This document shows positions 17,840 to 26,736 of a DNA stretch of 64,000 nt, piece by piece. Origin of the DNA: Colwellia sp. C2M11 (GTDB lineage Bacteria > Pseudomonadota > Gammaproteobacteria > Enterobacterales > Alteromonadaceae); the NCBI RefSeq assembly GCF_018860915.1, contig NZ_JAHKQD010000009.1, forward strand, positions 61,455-125,454, given 5' to 3'. The notes below the pieces were generated by a model. The model saw nothing but the letters and a program-made list of their open reading frames with translations, ran no database searches and was not told the origin of the DNA. The position numbers were made by a program, and so were the translations under genes. Every line of letters starts with the position of its first letter. Within the stretch, counting starts at the first letter, position 1.

Positions 17840-19828
17840 ATGCCATTTTTAGGTAATTTAACGTTAGATGCCATTCCATTTCATGAACCCATTATTATGG
17901 TGACTATGGCTGTTATTGTATTCGTAGGGCTTGTGCTCTTTGCGCTTATTACAAAGTATAAAAAATGGGGAATATTGTGGCGAGAATGGATCACCTCGGT
18001 TGACCATAAACGTTTAGGCGTTATGTATATTTTACTTGCTTTAATCATGCTGTTTCGTGGTTTTAGTGATGCCATTATGATGCGTTCGCAGTTAGCGCTT
18101 GCCACTAGTGGTGCGGCAGGTTATCTACCGCCTGAACATTATGACCAAATATTTACGGCACATGGTGTCATTATGATCATCTTTATGGCGATGCCATTTA
18201 TGGTTGGTTTAATGAACATCGTTTTGCCATTACAAATTGGTGCCCGTGATGTGGCATTTCCCTTCCTTAATAATTTGAGTTTTTGGCTAACCGCTAGTGG
18301 CGCAATATTAATTAACCTTTCACTGGTTTTTGGTGAATTTGCTAAAACAGGTTGGGTTGCCTATCCACCATTATCGGAGTTGAGCTTTAGTCCTGGGGTG
18401 GGGGTCGATTATTATATTTGGGCCTTGCAGATATCTGGACTGGGAACACTATTAACGGCGGTTAACTTTTTAGTTACCGTGTTTAAAATGCGTGCACCAG
18501 GTATGACGCTAATGAAAATGCCTATTTTCACTTGGACCTGTACTTGGGCAAATATCTTAATTGCTGCATCATTCCCAATTTTAACCGCTGTATTAGCGAT
18601 GTTAACGCTTGATCGTTACATGGACTTTCACTTTTTCACTAATGATGGTGGTGGTAACGCCATGATGTACATCAATTTGTTTTGGGCTTGGGGTCACCCT
18701 GAAGTTTATATTCTAGTCTTACCTGCTTTTGGGGTTTTCTCTGAAGTTATCTCTACCTTTACAAGTAAACGTTTATTCGGCTATAAATCAATGATTTATG
18801 CAAGTGGTGCGATTTCAATTTTAGGTTTTATTGTTTGGTTACATCATTTCTTTACCATGGGATCAAGCGCCAACGTTAATGCCTTTTTTGGTGTAATGAC
18901 TATGGTTATTGCCGTACCAACGGGAGTGAAACTCTTCAATTGGTTATTTACCATTTATCGTGGCCGTTTACGTACCACAGTACCTGTATTGTGGACTCTT
19001 GGTTTTATGGTGACCTTTACTGTTGGTGGTATGACAGGCGTATTGTTGGCAATTCCTGGTGCAGATTATGTGCTGCATAACAGTTTGTTTCTAATTGCGC
19101 ATTTCCATAACACTATTATTGGTGGTGCAGTATTTGGTTATCTTGCAGGTTTTGCATTCTGGTTCCCAAAAGCAATGGGCTTTAAGCTCAATGAATATTG
19201 GGGAAAAGTGTCATTCTGGTGTTGGATCGTTGGCTTCTTTGTTGCCTTTATGCCGTTATATGTACTTGGCTTCTTAGGTATGACACGTCGTTTAAACCAC
19301 ACAAATAATCCTGATTGGAATATTTGGTTATATATTGCCGCTGTGGGTGCCGTGATTATTATGTTCGGTATTATTGCGCAAGTAATTCAATTATATGTGA
19401 GCTTTAGAGATCGTGAAGCATTAGATGACAAAACGGGAGATCCCTGGAATGGCCATACGCTTGAATGGGCAACTTCGTCACCACCACAAGCGTATAACTT
19501 TGCTGTTATTCCACATGTTGATGATATTGACGCCTGGACCGATATGAAAGAAAAAGGTCAGTATTATCAAAGTAAAGCAAGTTATAGCCCAATACATATG
19601 CCTAAAAACACATCGGCTGGTGTATTTATGGGGGCAACACTATCAGTTTTTTGCTTTGCTATGATTTGGCATATTTGGTGGTTGGCGATTGTTGGGCTTG
19701 TTGGTGCTATAGGGGTATTTATTAAACGTTGTTACAGCAATGACGTTGATTATTATGTGCAGCCTGAAGAAATAGCAAAAACAGAAGAGGCCTATAATTT
19801 AAGTGGTCGTGAAGGAGTAAAAGCATGA
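17840..19828 (+). CDS. cyoB: Cytochrome bo3 ubiquinol oxidase subunit I (CyoB)
   Basis: This protein of 662 residues is the haem-copper catalytic and proton-pumping subunit of the inner membrane. Features include [25 protein letters not shown] with a haem-ligand His, [17 protein letters not shown] (the CuB His-Tyr pair), WLHHFFTMG (the other two CuB His) and [11 protein letters not shown] (haem ligands). Length equals the E. coli subunit (663) and it has the extra N- and C-terminal helices of bo3 oxidases. It follows cyoA by 2 bp and overlaps cyoC by 4 bp. Confidence 0.98.
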   Translation: MPFLGNLTLDAIPFHEPIIMVTMAVIVFVGLVLFALITKYKKWGILWREWITSVDHKRLGVMYILLALIMLFRGFSDAIMMRSQLALATSGAAGYLPPEHYDQIFTAHGVIMIIFMAMPFMVGLMNIVLPLQIGARDVAFPFLNNLSFWLTASGAILINLSLVFGEFAKTGWVAYPPLSELSFSPGVGVDYYIWALQISGLGTLLTAVNFLVTVFKMRAPGMTLMKMPIFTWTCTWANILIAASFPILTAVLAMLTLDRYMDFHFFTNDGGGNAMMYINLFWAWGHPEVYILVLPAFGVFSEVISTFTSKRLFGYKSMIYASGAISILGFIVWLHHFFTMGSSANVNAFFGVMTMVIAVPTGVKLFNWLFTIYRGRLRTTVPVLWTLGFMVTFTVGGMTGVLLAIPGADYVLHNSLFLIAHFHNTIIGGAVFGYLAGFAFWFPKAMGFKLNEYWGKVSFWCWIVGFFVAFMPLYVLGFLGMTRRLNHTNNPDWNIWLYIAAVGAVIIMFGIIAQVIQLYVSFRDREALDDKTGDPWNGHTLEWATSSPPQAYNFAVIPHVDDIDAWTDMKEKGQYYQSKASYSPIHMPKNTSAGVFMGATLSVFCFAMIWHIWWLAIVGLVGAIGVFIKRCYSNDVDYYVQPEEIAKTEEAYNLSGREGVKA

Positions 19829-20442
19829 GTACACTTTCTGTAAACGTAGAAGCGATATCAACACACCAAGCACATGAGCATCATGACACTTCGGGTGATA
19901 CCGTTTTTGGTTTTTGGTTATACCTCATGACTGATTGCCTATTATTTGCTTCATTCTTTGCGACTTATGCCGTGTTATTTATGAACACGGCGGGTGGTGT
20001 TTCTGGTAAAGATATTTTTGAATTAGATTTTGTCGCTATTGAAACCGCTGCTTTATTGGTAAGTAGTATTACTTTTGGTTTTGCCATGATTGCAGCTCAT
20101 AGCCACAAGAAAGCCTTAACATTAGTATTTTTAGCGATTACCTTTTGTTTGGGGGCTGTGTTTATAGGGATGGAAATTTATGAATTTCAGCATTTAATTG
20201 CACATGGTAATGGTCCACAGCAAAGTGCTTTTCTTAGTTCATTTTTCGCCTTAGTTGGCTTACATGGTTTACACGTAACCGCTGGGTTAATTTGGATGAC
20301 CATTATGATGATAGAAGTTGCTCGTCGTGGTTTAGGTAAAGCGACAGTTACCCGTTTAAGTTGTTTAAGCTTATTTTGGCATTTTTTAGATATTGTGTGG
20401 ATCTGTGTATTTACGGTTGTTTATTTAATGGGGGCAATGTAA
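19825..20442 (+). CDS. cyoC: Cytochrome bo3 ubiquinol oxidase subunit III (CyoC)
   Basis: This protein of 205 residues is an inner-membrane subunit III with five predicted helices. The start has a short His-rich segment ([22 protein letters not shown]), and the motifs [23 protein letters not shown] and [19 protein letters not shown] are typical of CyoC. It overlaps cyoB by 4 bp (ATGA), and its TAA overlaps the cyoD ATG by one base. Confidence 0.97.
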   Translation: MSTLSVNVEAISTHQAHEHHDTSGDTVFGFWLYLMTDCLLFASFFATYAVLFMNTAGGVSGKDIFELDFVAIETAALLVSSITFGFAMIAAHSHKKALTLVFLAITFCLGAVFIGMEIYEFQHLIAHGNGPQQSAFLSSFFALVGLHGLHVTAGLIWMTIMMIEVARRGLGKATVTRLSCLSLFWHFLDIVWICVFTVVYLMGAM

Positions 20443-20771
20443 TGAGCAATAATGAAACACATCATGATGCATCGCACGGTAGTGTTAAAAGTTACCTAAT
20501 AGGTTTTGTATTATCGATTATTTTAACCGCGATTCCATTTTATCTAGTGATGAGTGGTGATTATTCAAAAGTGACCACACTGTGGAGTATTGTTAGCTTA
20601 GCTATCATTCAAATTTGGGTGCATTTAAAGTACTTTTTACACCTTAACTTCATTACTGAAGATGGGCGAGCCAGTAGTTTCTCGTTTTTGTTCAGTGCGC
20701 TCATTATCATTATGGTGGTTGGGTTGTCTGTTTGGATTATTTACGCATCAAACGCAATGATGATGTATTAA
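20442..20771 (+). CDS. cyoD: Cytochrome bo3 ubiquinol oxidase subunit IV (CyoD)
   Basis: This protein of 109 residues has three membrane helices (about 18-37, 44-64 and 77-100). GSVKSYLIGFVLSIILTAIP and IQIWVHLKYFLHL are the CyoD signatures, and the length equals E. coli CyoD. The ATG at 20442 is set by the TAATG junction with cyoC; a longer in-frame extension from 20361 lies inside cyoC and is not used. CyoD assists oxidase assembly. Confidence 0.97.
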   Translation: MSNNETHHDASHGSVKSYLIGFVLSIILTAIPFYLVMSGDYSKVTTLWSIVSLAIIQIWVHLKYFLHLNFITEDGRASSFSFLFSALIIIMVVGLSVWIIYASNAMMMY

Positions 20772-20805
20772 TTGCAGCTAATAAATGCTGTTAAGAGAGG
20801 TTAAC

Positions 20806-21684
20806 ATGTTTCGTCGGTACTTAAGTGTCACTAAACCAGGCATTATTATGGGTAACTTCATCAGCGTTGCAGGGGGCTTTTTATTGGCTTCTCGTGGTGC
20901 TGTTGAACCCTGGTTAATGGCGGCAACCTTAATGGGTTTATCGTTTGTTATTGCTTCAGGTTGTGCCATTAATAACGTGATTGATAGAGATATAGATATC
21001 ATTATGGCTCGAACTCGTAAGCGCGTGACAGTCACTGGTGAAATGTCTGCTATAACAGCATTAAGTCATGGTGTTATATTAGGGATTATTGGCTTTGGGT
21101 TATTAATCGCTTATACAACACCTGTAGCGGTATTTTTTGCGGCTTTTGGTTACTTTATTTATGTAGGTGTTTATAGCCTATATATGAAACGTAACTCTGT
21201 TTACGGTACTTTTGTTGGTAGTCTTTCAGGTGCGGTTCCGCCTGTTGTGGGTTACTGTGCGGTAACGGGAACGTTTGATATGCAAGCCTTAATTTTATTA
21301 GTGATGTTCTGTTTATGGCAAATGCCACATTCATATGCAATTGCCATCTTTCGCTTTAAAGATTATCAAGCGGCTAATATTCCAGTATTACCTGTGTCAC
21401 AAGGTATTGATAAAGCGAAGCATCACATTGTGATGTACATTGCAATATATGCACTTGTTGTTATGTTATTGCCTATTGCTGGTTTTACCGGGGCAGCCTT
21501 TATGGCTGTTGCCTGTACAACCAGTTTCTGGTGGTTACTTATGGCCTTGCGCGGGTATCGTCGTGATATCGATATTGTTGGTTGGGCGCGTCAGGTATTT
21601 GCGTTTTCAATTATTAATATTACGGCATTAAGCATTGCAATGGCGGTTGATTATCAAAGTATTACGCCGTATATAACTTATTAA
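20806..21684 (+). CDS. cyoE: Protohaem IX farnesyltransferase (haem O synthase) CyoE
   Basis: This protein of 292 residues is a polytopic UbiA-family prenyltransferase that makes haem O for the bo3 oxidase. The first Asp-rich motif is [18 protein letters not shown] and the second is [20 protein letters not shown]. About nine membrane helices are predicted. I chose the ATG at 20806, with GAGAGG 6-8 nt upstream, giving [13 protein letters not shown], the usual family start. It ends the cyoABCDE operon, 34 bp after cyoD. Confidence 0.97.
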   Translation: MFRRYLSVTKPGIIMGNFISVAGGFLLASRGAVEPWLMAATLMGLSFVIASGCAINNVIDRDIDIIMARTRKRVTVTGEMSAITALSHGVILGIIGFGLLIAYTTPVAVFFAAFGYFIYVGVYSLYMKRNSVYGTFVGSLSGAVPPVVGYCAVTGTFDMQALILLVMFCLWQMPHSYAIAIFRFKDYQAANIPVLPVSQGIDKAKHHIVMYIAIYALVVMLLPIAGFTGAAFMAVACTTSFWWLLMALRGYRRDIDIVGWARQVFAFSIINITALSIAMAVDYQSITPYITY

Positions 21685-21719
21685 GTTCTACCAAATAAGT
21701 TGAATGATAAGCAAGAATT

Positions 21720-21763
21720 AAACTTAAATTAATTTATTTCGATCGATTAATTTAAGTTTTTTT
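21720..21763. terminator. Terminator after cyoE
   Basis: A 14-bp perfect inverted repeat (AAACTTAAATTAAT at 21720-21733, partner at 21746-21759) with a 12-nt loop runs into a T-tract. It lies between convergent cyoE and the FUSC-type gene and could act both ways. Confidence 0.8.
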
Positions 21764-21855
21764 GTATAAGAAATAGCGTTTTAGGTAAGGTTAAGCACTA
21801 TTAATTAAAGCCGTTAGTGGTTTTTGCTCTTCAATATTTTAGCCAGTCATTTTAA

Positions 21856-22938
21856 TCATTTATGATCTATCAAAAATCGAGTACTGACAAATTTATTTAG
21901 TAATCTATGCATTAAATAGACTACTAATAATGTTACCCCGACAGAAACAGATACCGACGTAAAACGATAAAGGCTGTTGTACACTAAGTCTTGCTGAGGC
22001 GTTAAATATTGACCAAATAGAATCCCCATGGTTGTCATTGCGCCAAAGCCTGCGCCGGAGCCGCCTCCTTCAAGTGCGTGGTAGCGCGCAAATAGCATGA
22101 TACTAATCCACAGAGCGATGCTAACAAACCATAATATGCCAGAATGTTGAAGTAAGATCAGTTGCCAAGCTAATCCAACATTACATCCTACTAGTGTACC
22201 AATTGCTCGGTTTAGTGCCGCACGACCAGCACCGTACCAGTTGAGAGGAAATAAAATTAATACTGAGGACACTTGTGCGGATAGCGAGTCCTGTAAATCG
22301 AGCACCTGAAAAACAACAAAAGACAAGGTCGCGACACTTGTGGCCAAAATAACTTCGTGACGACCATTACTTTTAGGTTTATTCGCTATGGGTGGTTTAC
22401 CTCTTGCTTCTACATCAGGAAATATTGAGTGCATTAAAATTGCTAAAAACACGGTAGTAATGCAGGCGGTAGCGTTTGACATAACGAGATCATTTGCTGA
22501 CACGTTACTGTAACTAACAAAGTGTAATTGCACAGATAAACTGACGATGCCTAGGGCTCCAAATAAAAAGTAGGGGCCTTGAGACATACATCGAAACATA
22601 AAAGCGAACATTAAAAAGACAGCAATAGTCATCGGAATCGGTTGATCACCAAGCATTCCATGTACTAGCAGTATAAATACACTCGCTACGGCCATATTGG
22701 CTAAAAACTGACGAATAATATGCGCATTGAGTACAGGTACTAAACCCAATAACAACATCGGATACACAGTAAAAAAGGTGCCGTAATTCCAGTCCATCAA
22801 TTTACTAATAGTGAAACCTAAAGTCGCACCAAAAGCGACCCGTAAACATTGTTGTATTTCGTTGCCAGTAAGTGCTCTATGGGAAAGTTTCAGTATATTA
22901 CTTGAGCCAGATAAGGGTTTCATTAGGATACGCTTCAT
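21856..22938 (-). CDS. DUF2955 / fusaric-acid-resistance-type (FUSC) inner-membrane protein
   Basis: This protein of 360 residues has about ten membrane helices in two halves, separated by a short cytoplasmic linker (DVEARGKPPIANKPKSNGR, near 185-205). The pattern LRVAFGATLGFTISKLMDWNYGTFF at 33-57 is what I recall for DUF2955/FUSC proteins, which form the membrane channel of HlyD-partnered efflux or aromatic-acid export systems. It is 10 bp downstream of the HlyD gene in a MarR-controlled operon. Substrate unknown. It could start at Met6 (22923) instead. Confidence 0.85.
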   Translation of the reverse strand: MKRILMKPLSGSSNILKLSHRALTGNEIQQCLRVAFGATLGFTISKLMDWNYGTFFTVYPMLLLGLVPVLNAHIIRQFLANMAVASVFILLVHGMLGDQPIPMTIAVFLMFAFMFRCMSQGPYFLFGALGIVSLSVQLHFVSYSNVSANDLVMSNATACITTVFLAILMHSIFPDVEARGKPPIANKPKSNGRHEVILATSVATLSFVVFQVLDLQDSLSAQVSSVLILFPLNWYGAGRAALNRAIGTLVGCNVGLAWQLILLQHSGILWFVSIALWISIMLFARYHALEGGGSGAGFGAMTTMGILFGQYLTPQQDLVYNSLYRFTSVSVSVGVTLLVVYLMHRLLNKFVSTRFLIDHK

Positions 22939-22948
22939 GATGTTGCAG

Positions 22949-24013
22949 CTAGTAGACGTAATGAATAATGCTGATGATATAAGCTTGCACGTTACCTAAC
23001 CAATGCGTTAGTCCTTCGCCAGGGTGTAATTGTACCGTGGCTCTGGCACCAGATGGCATCATATCGAGTAAGGCTGGCTTATCAGTGATGGTTATATGAG
23101 TACGCATATACTGTGCATCACGCACCCAACGATCTGAATTAACGGGATCAGCAAGCGAGCCGTCAGCATTTAGTTGGCCGTCTTTTATTCCTGCATCAAT
23201 GGCGATTATTTTTCCATCAAATACTTGGCCAGGAAAAGCGTCAAAGATGATTGACGCTTTATTACCTATCTTTACGTTACTTAATGATTTTTCTCGAAAA
23301 TCAGCGACGATGTCACCTTGTTTTAGCACTATCGCTGCAACAGGGGTACCAGCCTGAGCGTACTTTCCTGGCTGTAATTGTAAATTGGTTATGCGTCCTG
23401 ACACTTCTGAACGTACGTCTGTATAGCTTAATTGTAGCTCAGCGTTTTGTAAGTTATTTCTGGCTTGACGTAATAGTAAGTTGTCACTGCCAGCGTCCCC
23501 TCTTTGAGTTTTAAGTTTTAATACGTCGGCTTTCGATGCTTCTACTTGGGCCAGTGCCGACTGATAATTAGACATAGTTTTATCATACAATTGACGAGAA
23601 ACCATATTTGATTTAATTAAACGTTCTACTCGCTCAACTTCAATTTTGAGCTCGTCAACATTGGCTTCTGATACTTTTACCATCGCTTGTGCAGCGATAA
23701 TCGCAGCGTCTAATTGATGGTTAGTTTGGGCAACACTTTCTAAGGCTAATTTTGCTTTATCAACAACAATTTTATAAGGTTCTTTATCTAAACTAAACAG
23801 TAGTTGGCCTTGTTGTATGCTTTGATTATTGTTGATGTAGACCTCATTTACTTGGCCATTCACTTTGGCTGAAATATTTGCCACAGGGTGCAATACTCTA
23901 GATTGTGTACTAACCGGCATCCATAAATCGGCATATAAAAAATAGACAAAGGAAATAGCAAAGACGACAAGCGCAACATGCACCCAACGTTTAAATATTT
24001 GATCTGGAGCCAT
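22949..24013 (-). CDS. HlyD/EmrA-family membrane fusion protein
   Basis: This protein of 354 residues has one N-terminal membrane helix (about 13-30) and a periplasmic part. The lipoyl/barrel-sandwich halves are visible (HPVANISAKVNGQVNEVYI near 42-60 and SGRITNLQLQPGKYAQAGTPV near 200-220), flanking an alpha-hairpin coiled coil at about 75-185. It should bridge the FUSC-type membrane protein to an outer-membrane channel. It lies 2 bp after marR and 10 bp before the FUSC gene. Confidence 0.92.
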   Translation of the reverse strand: MAPDQIFKRWVHVALVVFAISFVYFLYADLWMPVSTQSRVLHPVANISAKVNGQVNEVYINNNQSIQQGQLLFSLDKEPYKIVVDKAKLALESVAQTNHQLDAAIIAAQAMVKVSEANVDELKIEVERVERLIKSNMVSRQLYDKTMSNYQSALAQVEASKADVLKLKTQRGDAGSDNLLLRQARNNLQNAELQLSYTDVRSEVSGRITNLQLQPGKYAQAGTPVAAIVLKQGDIVADFREKSLSNVKIGNKASIIFDAFPGQVFDGKIIAIDAGIKDGQLNADGSLADPVNSDRWVRDAQYMRTHITITDKPALLDMMPSGARATVQLHPGEGLTHWLGNVQAYIISIIHYVY

Positions 24014-24015
24014 GG

Positions 24016-24498
24016 CTATTTCTCACCTTCATGATATTTGTTAAGCATAATAGAAGCGTTTTGTTCTAGTTTTCGAAGTACCTTAAATAGTGCGTTGAGT
24101 TCATCGTTAGATATTCCTTTAGTAAGCTCTGCGCGAACCATGTTTACACTGCCGGTTAACATTTCTATGCATTCACTGCCTGCGGGGGTAAACCATAAAC
24201 AATGGCATCTACCATCGCTTGGATGAGGACGTCGTTCGACTAAGTTTAAATTAACGAGTTGGTTAACCGTACGGGTTAAAGAAGGCATTTCTATACCTAA
24301 TTCGGTAGCTAACATATGCTGTGAAGTCCCTTCTCCTAACATTTTAAGATTCATCATCGCTGACCATCTCGCTTCTGTCATTTCCATGGGGTTCACTGCT
24401 TGAGATATAACGCCGCGCCATAGACGAGTTACTCTACTTAGCAACCAACCTAGGCTTGGGTTATTAACATTTTGTTTATTAGGTAGTGGCTTTGACAT
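24016..24498 (-). CDS. MarR family transcriptional regulator
   Basis: This protein of 160 residues has a winged helix-turn-helix in the middle (EMTEARWSAMMNLKMLGE, then SQHMLATELGIEMPSLTRTVNQLVNLNLVERRPHP and DGRC). I prefer the ATG at 24498, which has GTGAGA upstream; the in-frame ATG at 24519 has no ribosome site and abuts an operator-like palindrome. It is first in the marR-hlyD-FUSC operon and most likely represses it, being released by an aromatic or phenolic ligand (family knowledge). Confidence 0.92.
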   Translation of the reverse strand: MSKPLPNKQNVNNPSLGWLLSRVTRLWRGVISQAVNPMEMTEARWSAMMNLKMLGEGTSQHMLATELGIEMPSLTRTVNQLVNLNLVERRPHPSDGRCHCLWFTPAGSECIEMLTGSVNMVRAELTKGISNDELNALFKVLRKLEQNASIMLNKYHEGEK

Positions 24499-24523
24499 AA
24501 TAATTCTCACAATTTCCATAATG

Positions 24524-24573
24524 CTTAGCTTGCTAAGTATTATACAGCGTTCAACTTACTTAGCAAGCTAAGT
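24524..24573. promoter_or_regulatory. Two palindromic operators upstream of marR
   Basis: Two near-identical palindromes, CTTAGCTTGCTAAG at 24524-24537 and CTTAGCAAGCTAAG at 24559-24572, lie just upstream of the MarR start, 35 bp centre to centre. Each has 6-bp arms and a 2-bp centre. They fit a dimeric MarR repressor acting on its own operon (inference). Confidence 0.75.
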
Positions 24574-24697
24574 AAAAATTGATGATAAAGATTGATAATT
24601 GTGGTCTTAGCTATTTAAGGCGCTAAATAGAATAGTTCTTAATCGTAAATTTGTAGGATATTCACTTTGTTAACTTTTATTTATCTTTAACAAATAT

Positions 24698-24721
24698 ATT
24701 GATATGTTGTAACATATCAAT
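24698..24721. promoter_or_regulatory. Zur-like box upstream of the TonB receptor/CobN operon
   Basis: A 24-bp inverted repeat ATTGATATGTT-GT-AACATATCAAT has 11-bp perfect arms and lies 113 bp before the receptor ATG. It shares TGATAYGTTRTAWCATAWC with sites upstream of the COG0523 gene and the ZnuD-like gene, and resembles the Zur core GTTATANTATAAC. A Zur gene lies at 41426-41881. Zinc-dependent repression is therefore the likely role. Confidence 0.7.
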
Positions 24722-24834
24722 TATTGTTTTCGGGATTTTTCAACGTATTTTACTTTTAAGTTTATAAATTCGTCTTCTTTTAACCTAATTGCACCGACAT
24801 TTGTTGGTCAAATTACTATGTAGCAGTAACACAA

Positions 24835-26736
24835 ATGAAAAAATTTATTCCAACTTTACTCTATTTAAGCGCTATTCCTCTGTCAGCTCACGCATCAAGT
24901 ATCAAACAAGATATTGAACAAATTGTTGTGACCACTAGCTCATCAGAAAAGTTACTTAGTGAAGCGCCAGCAAGCGTTAGCGTTATTAATCAGGCTGATT
25001 TGAATCGACGAGTCGTAATGGATTTGTCTGATGCTATCCGTGGACAAACAGGCATAAATCTTAGCGCAGTAGGTTTTGGTCGCAAAGGTATTGAAATTAG
25101 AGGGATGGATTCAGATCAAACCTTAGTTTTAATTGATGGTCAGCGCGTTGGTGGTTCAACGGATTTAATAGCTCATTCTAATTTTGAGCTTAGTTCAATA
25201 CCGGTAAATGATATTGAAAGAATCGAAATTGTTCGTGGCCCAATTTCAGCTTTGTATGGATCGGATGCGTTAGGTGGCGTCATCAATGTTATTACTAAAA
25301 AAGTCACTAAAGAATGGCGTAGTTATTTAGCGATAAATGGAGGGCAACAACTATCTGATGAAGAGGCAGAAAGTTATAGTATGAATGCATCTACCTCAGG
25401 CTCAGTAACGGACGATTTGACCGTAAGAGTGTCAGCAGTAAGTGAATATCAAGCTGATGTGCCTAGCCGTGATGATCCTAACCAGTCTGATATAGAAGGG
25501 CAGAAAACCAAAAACCTTCGATTACGTATGACGTGGGCTGCTGCAGAGAATCAAGTTTTAGATACCTCGGTTGCTGTCGTTAATGATTATCGCTGGCGTG
25601 ACACCATCTCGGGAAGTACCTATTATACCTTTAAAGATGATATTGACCGTTTGCAGTTATCTCTGCAACATCAAGGTTATTGGTCGTGGGGTGACTCAAC
25701 AGTGCGTGCTTATCGTACTCAAGTTGACCGTGAAAATACCAGGACTAACGATATTACTTCAACCTCGCCAAGCGATATTACCGAAGACATAGTTGATTTT
25801 AAATTAGGCACTGTATTAGGCATGCATCATGTGCAATTTGGCGGACAATGGTTACGTCAGAATCTTCAAGACACGGTAGTGAACGATCGTGGTGAGAGCC
25901 AATCTATACAGCAGTCGACATTTATTCAGGATGATTGGGCAATTAATAATGATTTGTCATTGTTGTTAGGTGGCCGGTTAGATCACCATGATATGTATGG
26001 TTGGGAGTCAAGTCCTCGTGTTTACTTGGTCTGGAGCCAAGGTAATTGGGTTCTTAAAGGAGGCTATGGTGAGGGTTTTAAAGCGCCGAGCTTAAAGCAA
26101 CTTTCCAGTGAATATGAAACCTCTGCAGCAGGCGGTTTATTTTATATTGTTGGTAATCCTGACTTACAACCTGAAACAAATAAGTCTTATGAATTATCGG
26201 CACGATATGGTAATCAAGATTGGCATATCACGACGACTTTTTTCGAAACTGAAGCTGAAGATCTTATCGAAACTTTTTGTATCTCTGGTTGTGATGGGCG
26301 TGGTGCAATACGTAATTATCGCAATGTTGAAAGTGCTACCTTATCAGGAACAGAAATGAGCGCATTTTGGCAAATTTCTAAAGCATTTAGTGTTTCAACT
26401 AACTTGAGTTATCTAGATGCACGTAATGATACTGAAGATAAAGCCTTAGAAAATAAACCAAGAACATCAGGTTACGCTGAAGTGGTTTGGCATCCTTTAG
26501 AAAATATGGATACGCAATTACGTATAGAACATATTGGCGAGCAATACCTTGATGAGAGCAAATTACCTAGCTATCAGTTATTACACATTAGCACTAACTA
26601 TCGTATTAATTCACAATGGTCAGTTAGCGCTAGTATTGAAAATATAACAGATGTGTATCTGCTTGATGAATCAAGTGAATTTGAGTTTGTTGAACAAGGA
26701 AGAACACTTTATTTAGGTACGCAGGTGAGCTTTTAA
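24835..26736 (+). CDS. TonB-dependent outer-membrane receptor (BtuB/CirA/HmuR-like)
   Basis: This protein of 633 residues has a signal peptide (residues 1-20, cleavage after AHA) and a TonB box (EQIVVTTSS at about 27-35). The plug domain includes IEIRGMDSDQTLVLIDGQRVGG, IERIEIVRGPISALYGSDALGGVINVITKK. A 22-strand-type barrel ends in the terminal Phe of LGTQVSF. It resembles BtuB, CirA and HmuR receptors. It is followed with a one-base overlap by the CobN-like gene. This order matches the HmuR-HmuS-HmuT-HmuU loci of Bacteroidetes and, from memory, the zinc-responsive PA1922-PA1925 locus of Pseudomonas aeruginosa. The ligand is unknown; a zinc or metal-tetrapyrrole complex is plausible. Confidence 0.93.
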   Translation: MKKFIPTLLYLSAIPLSAHASSIKQDIEQIVVTTSSSEKLLSEAPASVSVINQADLNRRVVMDLSDAIRGQTGINLSAVGFGRKGIEIRGMDSDQTLVLIDGQRVGGSTDLIAHSNFELSSIPVNDIERIEIVRGPISALYGSDALGGVINVITKKVTKEWRSYLAINGGQQLSDEEAESYSMNASTSGSVTDDLTVRVSAVSEYQADVPSRDDPNQSDIEGQKTKNLRLRMTWAAAENQVLDTSVAVVNDYRWRDTISGSTYYTFKDDIDRLQLSLQHQGYWSWGDSTVRAYRTQVDRENTRTNDITSTSPSDITEDIVDFKLGTVLGMHHVQFGGQWLRQNLQDTVVNDRGESQSIQQSTFIQDDWAINNDLSLLLGGRLDHHDMYGWESSPRVYLVWSQGNWVLKGGYGEGFKAPSLKQLSSEYETSAAGGLFYIVGNPDLQPETNKSYELSARYGNQDWHITTTFFETEAEDLIETFCISGCDGRGAIRNYRNVESATLSGTEMSAFWQISKAFSVSTNLSYLDARNDTEDKALENKPRTSGYAEVVWHPLENMDTQLRIEHIGEQYLDESKLPSYQLLHISTNYRINSQWSVSASIENITDVYLLDESSEFEFVEQGRTLYLGTQVSF

